DNA from: Shewanella sediminis HAW-EB3
GTDB lineage: Bacteria; Pseudomonadota; Gammaproteobacteria; Enterobacterales; Shewanellaceae
Assembly: GCF_000018025.1 (NCBI RefSeq)
Contig: NC_009831.1
Coordinates: 62,001-126,000, forward strand
DNA: 64,000 nucleotides
Direction of reading: 5' to 3'
The translations under genes were made by a program, and so were the position numbers. The notes under the pieces are model-generated. The model was not told the origin of the DNA. It was given only the letters and a program-made list of their open reading frames with translations, and did not search any database. Shown piece after piece: positions 1-7,674 of the stretch; positions within the stretch are counted from its first letter, which is position 1, and each line of letters starts with the position of its first letter.

Positions 1-608
1 GCCATCAGCAGGTCTTCAAAGTAGGGCTTCATATTTGAGCTGCCTCTGGTGAACATAAACTGATGTACGTTATCGTGGATCAGTATTCTTACGCCTTGAG
101 GGACGACTTTAATTTCTACATTTGCCGAGAGATTAACCTCTGTTATTACACTATCGACCTCTCTGGCTAAAAACTCGAGTTGAGCCTGAGTCTCAAATTT
201 TCCAGGGACTAATGAGTTAAGCTCGGGCCCTCTGCCTGCTTTGGCGTTATCCTCACCAACCGGTATATGGTTGTGTATTGCCGGCCCGGCTTTCTCTACT
301 CCGGTTCCGGTAGCTGGGATAATGGCTTGCTGCAATGCTATCGATCCCTGGAGATCGATCATGGATGGCGATTGGCTCAGGTCGAAGGGATTTATTGAGC
401 CAGAGGCAAACATGTCTCCATTAAGATATTGCACTATCATGGTTCGTTCTTGCTGATCGGCAATTTGTAAGATCCACAAAACCATAAACAGGGCCATCAT
501 CGCGAGGGTAAAATCTGCGAACGCTACTTTCCACGCCCCGCCATGTGTCGCGGATCGTTTCTGACGTTTTCGCCTCTTAATGATTAAAGGTTCATTTTTA
601 ATCGCCAT
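1..608 (-). CDS. lafU: Lateral flagellar stator protein MotB/LafU (C-terminus off the window)
   Basis: This is the B subunit of the proton-conducting stator, which anchors to peptidoglycan. Translating the minus strand from ATG 608 gives about 202 residues before the window edge. A basic N-terminus (KRRKRQKR) is followed by one membrane segment (about residues 27-48) carrying AFADFTLAMM. The Asp in it is residue 32, the same position as the proton-carrying Asp of E. coli MotB. The OmpA-like peptidoglycan domain begins near residue 150 (VEIKVVPQGVRILIHD) and is cut off. The start overlaps the lafT stop as TGATG, so the pair is translationally coupled. The assignment is firm; lateral rather than polar identity comes from the surrounding laf genes. 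Confidence 0.93.
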   Translation of the reverse strand, partial: MAIKNEPLIIKRRKRQKRSATHGGAWKVAFADFTLAMMALFMVLWILQIADQQERTMIVQYLNGDMFASGSINPFDLSQSPSMIDLQGSIALQQAIIPATGTGVEKAGPAIHNHIPVGEDNAKAGRGPELNSLVPGKFETQAQLEFLAREVDSVITEVNLSANVEIKVVPQGVRILIHDNVHQFMFTRGSSNMKPYFEDLLM

Positions 609-1465
609 CAGCTCTTTTGCTCCACCATCCAACGTTCAAGCTCGATAAATGTGGGGCGGTTTTCGCTTTGGATCTGTTTTCTACCGGCGTCTATGGCAAT
701 CATGGGAGGCTTGCCTTTGGCAAATGCGGTAAGCATGGCGGCAACACAGCGAAGCTGGGCTGACTTGCGTTCAACTAAATGCTCCAGGGCCTTAGATGTT
801 GGTTCAAATAGACAGTAGCAGGCAAAAATTCCGATAAAGGTGCCTACCAGCGCTGCTGCTACTTTCACCCCTATCATAGTGATAGGTCCATCGATGTTGG
901 ACATCGTTATGATGATCCCCATGACTGCGGCTAAGATACCGAAGCCAGGCATCGCTTCAGCAATCCTGCCTAAGGCGTGAGCTGGTCTTAGCCTGTCTTC
1001 CTCTATTCGGTAGATCTCCTCCTCTAAGATATGTTCCAGATCGTGTGGAGATATTTTGCCTATGGACTGAAGTCGTAGATTATCGATTAAAAATTGCAGC
1101 ACATTGGGATGTTCGAGTACCGTTGGATACATGAGAAAGAGTGAGCTTTCTCTGGGCTTTTCTACGTGCTCATCGAGTACTCTCAGCCCCTGTGACTGGA
1201 TTTGGCTCATTAACATTCCCATTAGTCCAAAGAGCTGGGGATAGAGTTCAGGATCTTCCTTTTCGACTGAAAGCAGTTCACGTAACTGAGCATACATATC
1301 GGCAAGTACCGCTTTAGGATTGGCAATGATAAGAGAGCCGACACCTGCACCGAAGATTATTAATATTTCAGCAGGTTGCCATAATGAACTTAAATTTCCG
1401 CCAGCCCAAACATAACCACCAAATACCGATAGTAGAATAATTAATAATCCTAATAATTTACTCAT
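608..1465 (-). CDS. lafT: Lateral flagellar stator protein MotA/LafT
   Basis: This is the A subunit of the stator, a four-helix inner-membrane protein that pushes on FliG. It has 285 aa, the usual MotA length. The family signatures are present: an N-terminal VFGGYVWAGG helix, the cytoplasmic EKPRES motif, MPGFGILAAVMG (the conserved Pro of helix 3) and VGTFIGIF followed by FEP (the conserved Pro of helix 4). Aligned by eye to E. coli MotA, the cytoplasmic residues corresponding to Arg90 and Glu98 are Gln and Asp. lafS ends 15 bp upstream. Sodium- and proton-type stators cannot be separated with certainty, but the MotA/MotB-like sequence suggests protons. Confidence 0.95.
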   Translation of the reverse strand: MSKLLGLLIILLSVFGGYVWAGGNLSSLWQPAEILIIFGAGVGSLIIANPKAVLADMYAQLRELLSVEKEDPELYPQLFGLMGMLMSQIQSQGLRVLDEHVEKPRESSLFLMYPTVLEHPNVLQFLIDNLRLQSIGKISPHDLEHILEEEIYRIEEDRLRPAHALGRIAEAMPGFGILAAVMGIIITMSNIDGPITMIGVKVAAALVGTFIGIFACYCLFEPTSKALEHLVERKSAQLRCVAAMLTAFAKGKPPMIAIDAGRKQIQSENRPTFIELERWMVEQKS

Positions 1466-1480
1466 AGCGCTTTCCTGCCT

Positions 1481-2203
1481 CTAACGTTCCCACTGTTGAT
1501 AGATCTCTTGAAGGTGTTTCACTGCCTGCTTGTGGAGCTGACAAATCCGCGTTTCAGTTAATCCCAGTGTTCCTGCAATTTCTTTTAAATTGAGTTCATG
1601 TTGATAATAAAGCGACAGAATTAGCTGTTCTCTTTTACTTAATTTGGATATTGCTTTGATTAATGTCTTTTGGACGGAAAATTGCTCAATGACATTGGTT
1701 TTATCGGGAAAGTGAGCACCGACACTCAACATGTCATCCAGACTCTTCATCGATTCAGATTGTGAGGCATAGAGGCGCTCTCTATATTCCTCTCTGTTGA
1801 GCCCCATGGCCTCAGCCACTTCGATATCACTCGGCTCTCGCCCAAGTAAACGAGTTAACTTTCGAACCGTATCATTCAGCTCATGGGCTTGTTGTCTGAC
1901 GGGACGGGGACGCCAATCCTGACGCCTTAACTCATCAAGAATTGCTCCTCGAATACGCTGACCGGCATAGGAGATAAACCCGTTATCATATTCACCCGGA
2001 TAACGGCGTGATGACTCGAGAAGTGCCATCATTCCTATCTGTTCCATATCTTCTATGGCGAGTACCGTTCCACAATGGCTTCTAAGCTGAGAGATAGAAC
2101 GCTTCACAAGAGGCAGGTATTGACTCATCACTTGATTTTCGCTGAGTCTATTGGGGACTTGCTCATCGCTTGCTTCCTGGTAGGCTAATTGACCCGAATT
2201 CAT
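1481..2203 (-). CDS. lafS: Lateral flagellar sigma-28 factor LafS (FliA family)
   Basis: This is the alternative sigma factor for late lateral flagellar genes, chiefly the flagellin lafA. The product is 240 aa, as in FliA. Region 2 (QYLPLVKRSISQL, EDMEQIGMMALLE, RIRGAILDELRRQDW) binds core polymerase and the -10 element. Region 4 ends with an HTH (LKEIAGTLGLTETRICQLHKQA) that reads the -35. I chose ATG 2203 because AAGGGG lies a few bases upstream and FliA homologues start close to this point; a longer frame from 2245 would run into fliL. It lies 11 bp after fliL, and the FlgM-like anti-sigma is encoded at 18780. Confidence 0.93.
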   Translation of the reverse strand: MNSGQLAYQEASDEQVPNRLSENQVMSQYLPLVKRSISQLRSHCGTVLAIEDMEQIGMMALLESSRRYPGEYDNGFISYAGQRIRGAILDELRRQDWRPRPVRQQAHELNDTVRKLTRLLGREPSDIEVAEAMGLNREEYRERLYASQSESMKSLDDMLSVGAHFPDKTNVIEQFSVQKTLIKAISKLSKREQLILSLYYQHELNLKEIAGTLGLTETRICQLHKQAVKHLQEIYQQWER

Positions 2204-2213
2204 CCTATTCCCC

Positions 2214-2672
2214 TTACTGAATAACCATACGAGTGAAGAGCACATCTTCGAGTTCTATGGAGTAATGGTTGTCGGACAGTACCCCTGAAAGCAGGACCAA
2301 CGCCTCTTTTTGGAGCGCTTCGAGCTGATGAGAGTCATTGAGCTGGTTAAAATGTTTTCGGGAAAACATCTTCATTAGTGAATTTCTGACGAGGGGATCG
2401 GCTTCCTTCAGAGTACGACTTACATTTGGTGAGCTGCTTTTAAGTGCCATCTCAAGCAGCAGATAGTGGGGGTACTTGTCTCCTGGTACGGAGATTACAA
2501 ATCGGTCTAATGGATAAAACTTTGCTGTATTCGATTCTTTTTCCTGAGTCACAAATGGGCCGCCAATAATGCTTGGTGATTGCCATCCGACCCAAAATAT
2601 TCCAGCGCTCCATAAAAGAATAACAAACGTGAATGAAAATTTTTTGCTAACGCTACTATTACCAAATGCCAT
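2214..2672 (-). CDS. fliL: FliL-like basal-body protein (LafF)
   Basis: This is a FliL-type single-pass inner-membrane protein that supports the stator. It has 152 aa: a membrane segment near residues 12-30 (FSFTFVILLWSAGIFWVGW), a linker, then a periplasmic domain with the FliL pattern (FYPLDRFVISVPGDKYPHYLLLEMAL ... VRNSLMKMFSRKHFNQL ... LEALQKEAL ... IELEDVLFTRMVIQ). The C-terminal DVLFT-x-x-VIQ is typical of the family. Its place between fliK and lafS matches lafF of Vibrio and Aeromonas lateral loci. Sequence divergence from polar FliL is high, so the call rests on both the C-terminal motif and gene order. Confidence 0.8.
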   Translation of the reverse strand: MAFGNSSVSKKFSFTFVILLWSAGIFWVGWQSPSIIGGPFVTQEKESNTAKFYPLDRFVISVPGDKYPHYLLLEMALKSSSPNVSRTLKEADPLVRNSLMKMFSRKHFNQLNDSHQLEALQKEALVLLSGVLSDNHYSIELEDVLFTRMVIQ

Positions 2673-2687
2673 TTTAAAGCTCCTAAA

Positions 2688-3839
2688 TTAGGCTAACAGA
2701 TCGATTTGATTACTCTGTTGACTGTCATGTTTTGTACTGTGATTATCTGGTTCATCGCCACGTGCCAGTGAGATTGAGGAGGCTTCGGGAGAGGACTCTC
2801 TCTGCTCCTGTTTGCCCTGATTAATGTCGACATCTATCTGCCCGCCGTGATCCATAGCGAGTTCGGCACGTAAGCGCTCTAACCCAATTAAAAGCGAGTC
2901 TCTAACGGAGGCGTTTGCGGCATGCATCTGAATGTGGAGTCGGTCTCCATCCAATCGAATACTCAGCTCAACTTTGCCGAGTTCGGGAGGATCCAGTCTC
3001 AGCTCCGCTTGTTTTATCTGTTGGTCTACCTGAAATCGGATCTGCTCCCGTAATGGCGAAAGCATCTCTTGGGCCTGGTGAGCTAATGGTGCTGCTGAAG
3101 TGACGGGTACCGGACCCCATTGACTCACGGGGGCCTGAGTTCTATGGCCGCCGGCTAATACCTGAACAGCGGCCTCATTAACATCGGATAGACGAGACTC
3201 TGCCAGGGTTAATGGCAAGTGTAGGTTGGCATTCCTTTCCCCGGAAAGGCTCGCACTAAATTGTGAGGAAAATGGATGTTTACCTCCCGGCTGCTCAGGT
3301 AGTGGCAGAGAAGATGTTTGGGTCTGATTCAGTGAAAGCGGTGTTTCATTCGCTTTGCCTGTCAGTGTCTGCAGTTGTGATACTTGCGCTGTGTTATGAG
3401 CGCTCGTTTTGCTTGCATCTGAAGCAGAGTAAGTTCCGCCCTGGAGGGGGGGCGATGTGACGAAGGGAGGCGCAGTCTGATTCTGATCATTACTTAAATG
3501 TAAGAATCGATTAAGCGTCTCAACACCTGACGGGTTGAGTGAGGCCTGGTATTCACCGGATATCATGAATTGACCGGGTGACGTCTGACCGGATTGGGTC
3601 GTTGACACCTGGGTTTGTGCGGGTGAGATTAATAGGTTCAATGTCCCAACCGGGGGTAAGTCAGATACGATCGCCGCTTCTTGCTCAGGTATCCGTTCAG
3701 CGATGCTTGAGGCGGAACACGCTGAGTAGCTGGCTTGTGTTCCTGGCTCTTCCTGTTGCGAATTGGCGATCTTAGTCCCTGTCAAAGAGTCTTTTGTTCC
3801 ACCTATGCCCGAGCTTAAGTCGATTACATTAGATATCAT
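2688..3839 (-). CDS. fliK: Flagellar hook-length control protein FliK (LafE)
   Basis: This secreted molecular ruler switches export from hook to filament substrates by acting on FlhB. It has 383 aa. The N-terminal two thirds is low-complexity and rich in Ser, Gln, Thr and Pro, as expected for the ruler. Residues about 270-350 form the conserved FliK C-terminal domain (AELRLDPPELGKVELSIRLDGDRLHIQM followed by RDSLLIGLERLRAEL). The tail is Ser- and Asp-rich. The start ATG at 3839 overlaps the end of lafD by 11 bp, so the two are probably translationally coupled. Identification rests on the LxPxxLGxVxV-type motif and on position. Confidence 0.92.
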   Translation of the reverse strand: MISNVIDLSSGIGGTKDSLTGTKIANSQQEEPGTQASYSACSASSIAERIPEQEAAIVSDLPPVGTLNLLISPAQTQVSTTQSGQTSPGQFMISGEYQASLNPSGVETLNRFLHLSNDQNQTAPPFVTSPPLQGGTYSASDASKTSAHNTAQVSQLQTLTGKANETPLSLNQTQTSSLPLPEQPGGKHPFSSQFSASLSGERNANLHLPLTLAESRLSDVNEAAVQVLAGGHRTQAPVSQWGPVPVTSAAPLAHQAQEMLSPLREQIRFQVDQQIKQAELRLDPPELGKVELSIRLDGDRLHIQMHAANASVRDSLLIGLERLRAELAMDHGGQIDVDINQGKQEQRESSPEASSISLARGDEPDNHSTKHDSQQSNQIDLLA

Positions 3840-4155
3840 TAATTTCTCCGCTTAAGCGGGTGAGTTGATAAGCGGCAAGGCCATCTTGTTGCCCCTTAAA
3901 TTGGTGGATATCCTGCTGCAACTTGTCTTTTTTCTGATGCAGATTCTGCAGTATGTTTGCGTGGGTCGTTGCCAGAGCTTTACGGGCGACGAGTTGTGAT
4001 TTCGTCGCCGGTTTACCTGCTTTTTTTAGTGCCAGAACCATCAATGCATTCACCTTTACCACCTTGTCCCAATCCTCAGCGTTCGCATACTCTTGCAGCG
4101 CCGTTTCAAATCGCTTCCACAGTTCAATTGAGGTTGGCCCAGCCTTCTCTGACAT
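3829..4155 (-). CDS. lafD: FliT-like export chaperone (LafD)
   Basis: This is a small, helical, charged protein of 108 aa in the position of lafD/fliT, between fliS and fliK. In lateral systems this gene is taken to be a FliT-type chaperone for the filament cap FliD. The sequence is mostly alpha-helical (WKRFETALQEYANAEDWDKVVKVNALMVLALKKAG; ILQNLHQKKDKLQQDIHQFKGQ), compatible with a coiled-coil chaperone, but FliT is weakly conserved and no diagnostic residue is visible. It overlaps fliS by 32 bp at its start and fliK by 11 bp at its end, a tight coupling that supports a true gene. Function is inferred mainly from position. Confidence 0.75.
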   Translation of the reverse strand: MSEKAGPTSIELWKRFETALQEYANAEDWDKVVKVNALMVLALKKAGKPATKSQLVARKALATTHANILQNLHQKKDKLQQDIHQFKGQQDGLAAYQLTRLSGEINDI

Positions 4156-4504
4156 TCGAAATTACCTTGGTAATGGGTTCTAAAGCTTGAGTGTTATTTT
4201 CAACACTGGCGGTAACGAGTTGACGGCTGCAGTAGTCATAGAGGCGGTTTAGCCCGCTGGCAACTTCACCGCCATTTTCTAAATCGAGCATAGATCCGAG
4301 CCCGTGTACTATGTTGAGGCACTTATTAATACTCTTACCTTTATCCTCAAAACTGCGCCTCTGCATAAAGCCGCTTGCCCGCTCTATCTCATCTAAAAGA
4401 CCATCGAGTAACATGCGTACCATCTCGTGAGGATTCGCCGCTGCAGCCCTGGCATCGAGGCTGGTCTGTTTATATGCATTAAAGGGGTCATGCTCATTCA
4501 ACAT
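4124..4504 (-). CDS. fliS: Flagellin chaperone FliS (LafC)
   Basis: This is the cytoplasmic chaperone that binds the C-terminus of flagellin and delivers it to the export gate. It has 126 aa, the usual FliS size. The FliS signature is visible: AYKQTSLDARAAAANPHEMVRMLLDGLLDEIERASGFM at the N-terminus, a helix GKSINKCLNIVHGLGSMLDLENGGEVA, and LNRLYDYCSRQLVTA. It follows fliD by 13 bp and overlaps lafD. The expected client is LafA at 6291-7085. Confidence 0.93.
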   Translation of the reverse strand: MLNEHDPFNAYKQTSLDARAAAANPHEMVRMLLDGLLDEIERASGFMQRRSFEDKGKSINKCLNIVHGLGSMLDLENGGEVASGLNRLYDYCSRQLVTASVENNTQALEPITKVISNVREGWANLN

Positions 4505-4517
4505 AATTTCAGTTTCC

Positions 4518-5894
4518 TTAGTAAAACAATGCGCTGGCCGAGTTAAGTTGGTTGATGGTGGCCTCCATTGCTGTAAATTGGGCGAGGTAGATTTGATACC
4601 TCTGCTCCATCTGGTAATCGTGGCGAGCCATGTTGTCTTCGACTCGGGTGATCTGCTTATCCAGATTCTCTTGTTTAAGATCTAAATAGCCGTTGGATTT
4701 AGTGAAGGGATCGATGATGCCGTCCATTCTGTCGACATAATTATCGCTGCCGGTGAACATGGCCTCTATCGCACCGGGATCATCTTTCAGGGCCTTGGCT
4801 AGCTTGTCTTCATCTATCTCTAATTTACCCTCTCGAGTCATCTCAATGCCGATATCCGATAGACGCATCCCGTTTGATGCTGGATCGAAGATGGCGCTTC
4901 TCATGCTGTTTTGCAGCATGCGGACACTCGAATCGCCCTTTAATGCGCCGAGCTGATCTTCTGTGACCGAAGAGGGGCTGTCATCGTCGTCATCATCATC
5001 GTCTTCATCCTTGTCTTTATCATTGTCGTCATTGATGTCATCCAGCACCGAACTTCCCATGGAACGTGTCAGTTGGTTTATCTGATCCATCAGCTCGTTG
5101 AAACTGTCCACAAAATCTTTAACCGCCTGTTCACTGGCATCGGTATCTGACTCTATTTTTATGGTGCTGCTTTCGCCCACGCCGTGGGCCTTATTAAGCT
5201 CAATAGACACTCCATCGATGACGTTATTCAGGTAGTTACTGCTGCTTTTTATATCGATACCGTTGAGGGTAAGCTCGGCGTCCTGTGCCGCTCTGCGCTC
5301 GGTCATGCCCCAGTCAGCACCATCCATCTTCACGTCGATAGTGCTGTCGGCGCCGGTTTCTGTAGAGGAGAGCATGAGTTCAACCTGACCGCCGGTGCGC
5401 ACCAATGAAGCTTGTACTCCCGGATTATCCGGGTGGCTGTTGATCATCCCGGTGAGATCGGAGACCGTGGCGTTACCGCCTGGGTTATATACCGCCATAT
5501 CCAGGGTTAAGGTGTCTGCTACATCCGGCCCAACCTGGATAGTGAGCACACCACTTGTGGGGAGAGCAGCATCTTCACCACTGAAACTCTTGGATATCTG
5601 ATGGGCCTGAGCCAGCTGTTTGACATAGAGGTCATAGCTACCCGTTGCGGCACCACTTTCGACGGTGATCGATGCGTTATCGTCGCTTACGGTCGAGGTC
5701 TTGCTGTCGAAGGCATCGCCATCTAGTTTTTCCAGATTTTTGGTCATCTGATTCAGGCTTTTTTCGAGTATTTCATAGGCATCAAGCTGGGTCTGATGCT
5801 TAGTCATATTGCTCTGATACAGCTGATCTTTACCCATTCGCTCAGCGCCGATGAGTTGTTCTGCAAACTGGGATCCACTCATACCTGAAATCAT
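4518..5894 (-). CDS. fliD: Lateral flagellar filament cap FliD (LafB)
   Basis: This is the hook-associated protein 2, which caps the filament tip and helps flagellin fold into it. It has 458 aa. The FliD N-domain covers about residues 1-110 (GMSGSQFAEQLIGAERMGKDQLYQSN; VKQLAQAHQISKSFSG), the central D2/D3 region follows, and the C-domain holds RSAIFDPASNGMRLSDIGIEMTREGKLEIDEDKL and a C-terminal coiled coil. The start at 5894 has a strong GGAGGAG ribosome site 6 bases upstream. Between the central and C domains (about residues 283-308) lies a run of Asp/Asn/Lys with eight consecutive Asp, unusual for FliD. The gene heads the operon down to lafU and has a sigma-54-like promoter. Confidence 0.94.
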   Translation of the reverse strand: MISGMSGSQFAEQLIGAERMGKDQLYQSNMTKHQTQLDAYEILEKSLNQMTKNLEKLDGDAFDSKTSTVSDDNASITVESGAATGSYDLYVKQLAQAHQISKSFSGEDAALPTSGVLTIQVGPDVADTLTLDMAVYNPGGNATVSDLTGMINSHPDNPGVQASLVRTGGQVELMLSSTETGADSTIDVKMDGADWGMTERRAAQDAELTLNGIDIKSSSNYLNNVIDGVSIELNKAHGVGESSTIKIESDTDASEQAVKDFVDSFNELMDQINQLTRSMGSSVLDDINDDNDKDKDEDDDDDDDDSPSSVTEDQLGALKGDSSVRMLQNSMRSAIFDPASNGMRLSDIGIEMTREGKLEIDEDKLAKALKDDPGAIEAMFTGSDNYVDRMDGIIDPFTKSNGYLDLKQENLDKQITRVEDNMARHDYQMEQRYQIYLAQFTAMEATINQLNSASALFY

Positions 5895-5920
5895 TATCTC
5901 TCCTCCAATTAAAGGGACAT

Positions 5921-5936
5921 GGCAAGCTTTGTGCCA
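5921..5936 (-). promoter_or_regulatory. Sigma-54 promoter of the fliD-lafU operon
   Basis: Read on the minus strand the site is TGGCACAAAGCTTGCC: TGGCAC, a 5-base spacer and TTGC. It matches the -24/-12 consensus of sigma-54 promoters at every key base. The start point would fall about 12-15 bases downstream, leaving a short leader before the fliD ribosome site. LafK, the sigma-54 activator encoded at 25319-26620, is the likely driver. This would place lafS, which is in the operon, under LafK. Confidence 0.75.
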
Positions 5937-6230
5937 ATAGTTAAGGTTCTGTTTTTGTTGCTCTTTATTTGTTTTGTCTGATGAGTGTGTCGCATTCTCT
6001 TCCGTAGATGTTCTTACCGGGGGGAAGTGGAACTTCCGTACAAGGTCACCGCAAGAGGAGTTCGACGCACGTTTATTGCTTAACTCTTAATAAGGCGACC
6101 TTGGAGGCTTTGCTCTAAAGCGGGTATGAATAAAAGCAGGAGAAAAACCAGAATAAAGAGAGGGCACTAAGTAGGTGAGAGAGGGGGGGGGGAGGTGATG
6201 GGAGGTGGCTGCAGGAAGATTGCGGATATT
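5937..6230. other. Intergenic region with G10 tract and inverted repeats, no gene
   Basis: No credible gene is seen in this stretch between lafA and the fliD promoter. It contains a run of ten G (6183-6192) inside a purine-rich stretch, and a separated inverted repeat AAGGTC/GACCTT at about 6040-6100. A 63-codon frame on the minus strand (6087-6278) overlaps the lafA terminator and has no family signature or convincing ribosome site, so it is not annotated. Confidence 0.5.
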
Positions 6231-6251
6231 AAAAAGGGGCCTCAAGGCCCC
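6231..6251 (-). terminator. Rho-independent terminator of lafA
   Basis: A perfect GGGGCC stem with loop TTGA (GGGGCC/GGCCCC, 6236-6251) is followed on the minus strand by five T. It lies about 40 bases after the lafA stop, so lafA is transcribed as a single gene. Confidence 0.88.
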
Positions 6252-6290
6252 TATATGCAGTGCGGTGTCGCAATACATCTCGTGTCAGGA

Positions 6291-7085
6291 TTAACCTAAC
6301 AGGCTCATTACTAAACCAGTGTTTTGGTTGGCTGATGATAGGATATTCGTACCAGCTTGAACCAATAACTGGTTCTTGGTCATGTTTGCAGTTTCAACAG
6401 CAAAGTCAGTGTCCATGATGCGGCCTGCTGCGGCTTTAGTATTCTCGGTGACGTTAGTCAGGTTAGAGGCTGTGTGACCCAGGCGGTTGATGTTAGCACC
6501 TAGTGTTGAGCGTTCAGCACCAACTTCGTCGATGAAGGTATCAACAAGATCGATAGCGGCATTCGCGCCCGCTTTAAGGTCGCCGGCTACTGCAGTAATT
6601 GCATTTGTGGTGACATCTAAAGTTTCACCACTTGAAGCACCTATCTGGAAGGTAACGCCCGCTTCTAACTCTGCAAACAGCTTGTTACCTGAGTATTCGG
6701 TATCAGTAACGATACGTGTTACTTCTTTCGATAGTTCCTGAAATTCAGCATCCAGTGCCGCCAGATCTTCTGTTGAGTTCACGCCGTTAGCCGCTTGAGT
6801 CGCCAGCTCTTTCTGGCGGTTAGCGATAGTGGTAAGTTCATCCAGTGCGCCGTCGGCAGTCTGTAGCATAGAGGTCGCATCAGATACGTTACGGTTAGCC
6901 GTTTCCATGCCGACTACGTTAGCGTTCATACGTGTTGCAATCTGCAGACCCGCAGCATCGTCGGCCGCGCTGTTGATTCGTAGACCCGTAGATAGACGCT
7001 CCATGGCATTGCTAAGTAGGTCGTTGCTTTTGTTTACTGAGTTTTGTGCGATATTTGATGCATTATTAGTCTGAACAGATAACAT
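6291..7085 (-). CDS. lafA: Lateral flagellin LafA
   Basis: This is the structural subunit of the lateral filament. It has 264 aa, a short flagellin typical of lateral systems. The conserved D0/D1 N-terminus is present (QNSVNKSNDLLSNAMERLSTGLRINSAADDAAGLQIATRM), as is the C-terminal D1/D0 segment (ENTKAAAGRIMDTDFAVETANMTKNQLLVQAGTNIL) ending SLLG. Residues about 140-190 form a very small central variable region. It stands alone between its own promoter and terminator, so it can be transcribed at high level. FliS (4124-4504) is the expected chaperone and LafS the expected sigma factor. Confidence 0.96.
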   Translation of the reverse strand: MLSVQTNNASNIAQNSVNKSNDLLSNAMERLSTGLRINSAADDAAGLQIATRMNANVVGMETANRNVSDATSMLQTADGALDELTTIANRQKELATQAANGVNSTEDLAALDAEFQELSKEVTRIVTDTEYSGNKLFAELEAGVTFQIGASSGETLDVTTNAITAVAGDLKAGANAAIDLVDTFIDEVGAERSTLGANINRLGHTASNLTNVTENTKAAAGRIMDTDFAVETANMTKNQLLVQAGTNILSSANQNTGLVMSLLG

Positions 7086-7140
7086 AATGTCTTCCTTAAA
7101 ATTTTTAAATTATTCGTTGTGTGTCATAAACAATAAAACG

Positions 7141-7167
7141 ACATCGAGTTAGAAAACTGAAAATTGT
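7141..7167 (-). promoter_or_regulatory. Possible sigma-28 promoter of lafA
   Basis: On the minus strand ACAATTTT, an 11-base spacer, then CTCGATGT resembles the sigma-28 pattern TAAAGTTT-N11-GCCGATAA. It matches 5 of 8 bases in the -35 and the CGAT core in the -10. It would leave a leader of roughly 45-50 bases. The match is partial and was picked because lafA must have a promoter here. Confidence 0.35.
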
Positions 7168-7334
7168 TAATGAAAAAAATGACAGGATTTACATAAGGTA
7201 TTGTTTTATCTGATATTGTTTTTATCTGTTTTGAGAGCGTGAGGGAGGCTGAAACGGGTATTACTAGTCATTATGAACATGTTTCAGAATCTTGATTTAG
7301 GGCTCCAGTCATTGTTTTAGTTAGGTATTCTCCA

Positions 7335-7359
7335 TGTAGGAGCGGCTTTAGTCGCGAAG
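7335..7359. repeat. REP-like palindromic sequence
   Basis: The motif TGTAGGAGCGGCTTTAGTCG and its following bases CGAAG resemble the GTGGGAGCGG...CCCGCGAA class of REP palindromes known in gammaproteobacteria. It lies between lafA and the MITE and has an imperfect GCGGC/GTCGC stem. Copy number elsewhere in the genome is unknown. Confidence 0.4.
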
Positions 7360-7382
7360 GTTTCCGGACTGAAAGGGTTGAA

Positions 7383-7668
7383 GGCTGTAACCCATTATAC
7401 CAATCAGTATAAAGATGTGATCGCTCAGCGAGAATTTAGCGCTTCTGAGGCAAGGCAACGAGTGAAGAGCATAGTTGTTCTACGTTCAAGCTCGTTAACA
7501 CAGCATCGGATGCGCTAAAACTCGCCTGATTGGCGTGTTTTTGGCTGCCTACTTCTGCGTTGAATGGCCTCACAAGGGAACAACCATTCCATCATCCATC
7601 CGCCTTGAATTAGTTACCAAAAAACACGCTGAGCAGATCACTTTCTTATACTGATTGGTATTACAGCC
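7383..7668 (-). terminator. Terminator-like hairpin of the flgB-lafW operon, split by a MITE
   Basis: GGCTGTAA lies at 7383-7390 and its exact complement TTACAGCC at 7661-7668, on either side of the MITE. Removing the element and one copy of the flanking TTA recreates GGCTGTAACCCATTACAGCC, an 8-bp perfect stem with a CCCA loop, 6 bp after the lafW stop. I infer that it was the operon's terminator before insertion; the following T-run is weak. Confidence 0.55.
7398..7660. mobile_element. MITE, 263 bp, copy 1
   Basis: This non-coding element is bounded by imperfect terminal inverted repeats of about 33 bp starting TACCAATCAGTATAA and ending with its complement TTATACTGATTGGTA. It is flanked by a TTA/TTA direct repeat that looks like a 3-bp target duplication. 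A second copy with the same ends lies at 52675-53038. Internal sequence is nearly identical between copies except for a 101-bp segment absent here. It has no transposase, so it would need one in trans. The subterminal GCGAGAATTTAGCGC pairs with an inner GCGCTAAAACTCGC. Confidence 0.85.
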
Positions 7669-7674
7669 GGTTTA

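Noticed and set aside
6087..6278. 63-codon frame on the minus strand downstream of lafA
   Set aside because: It overlaps the lafA terminator hairpin, has no family character and no convincing ribosome site.
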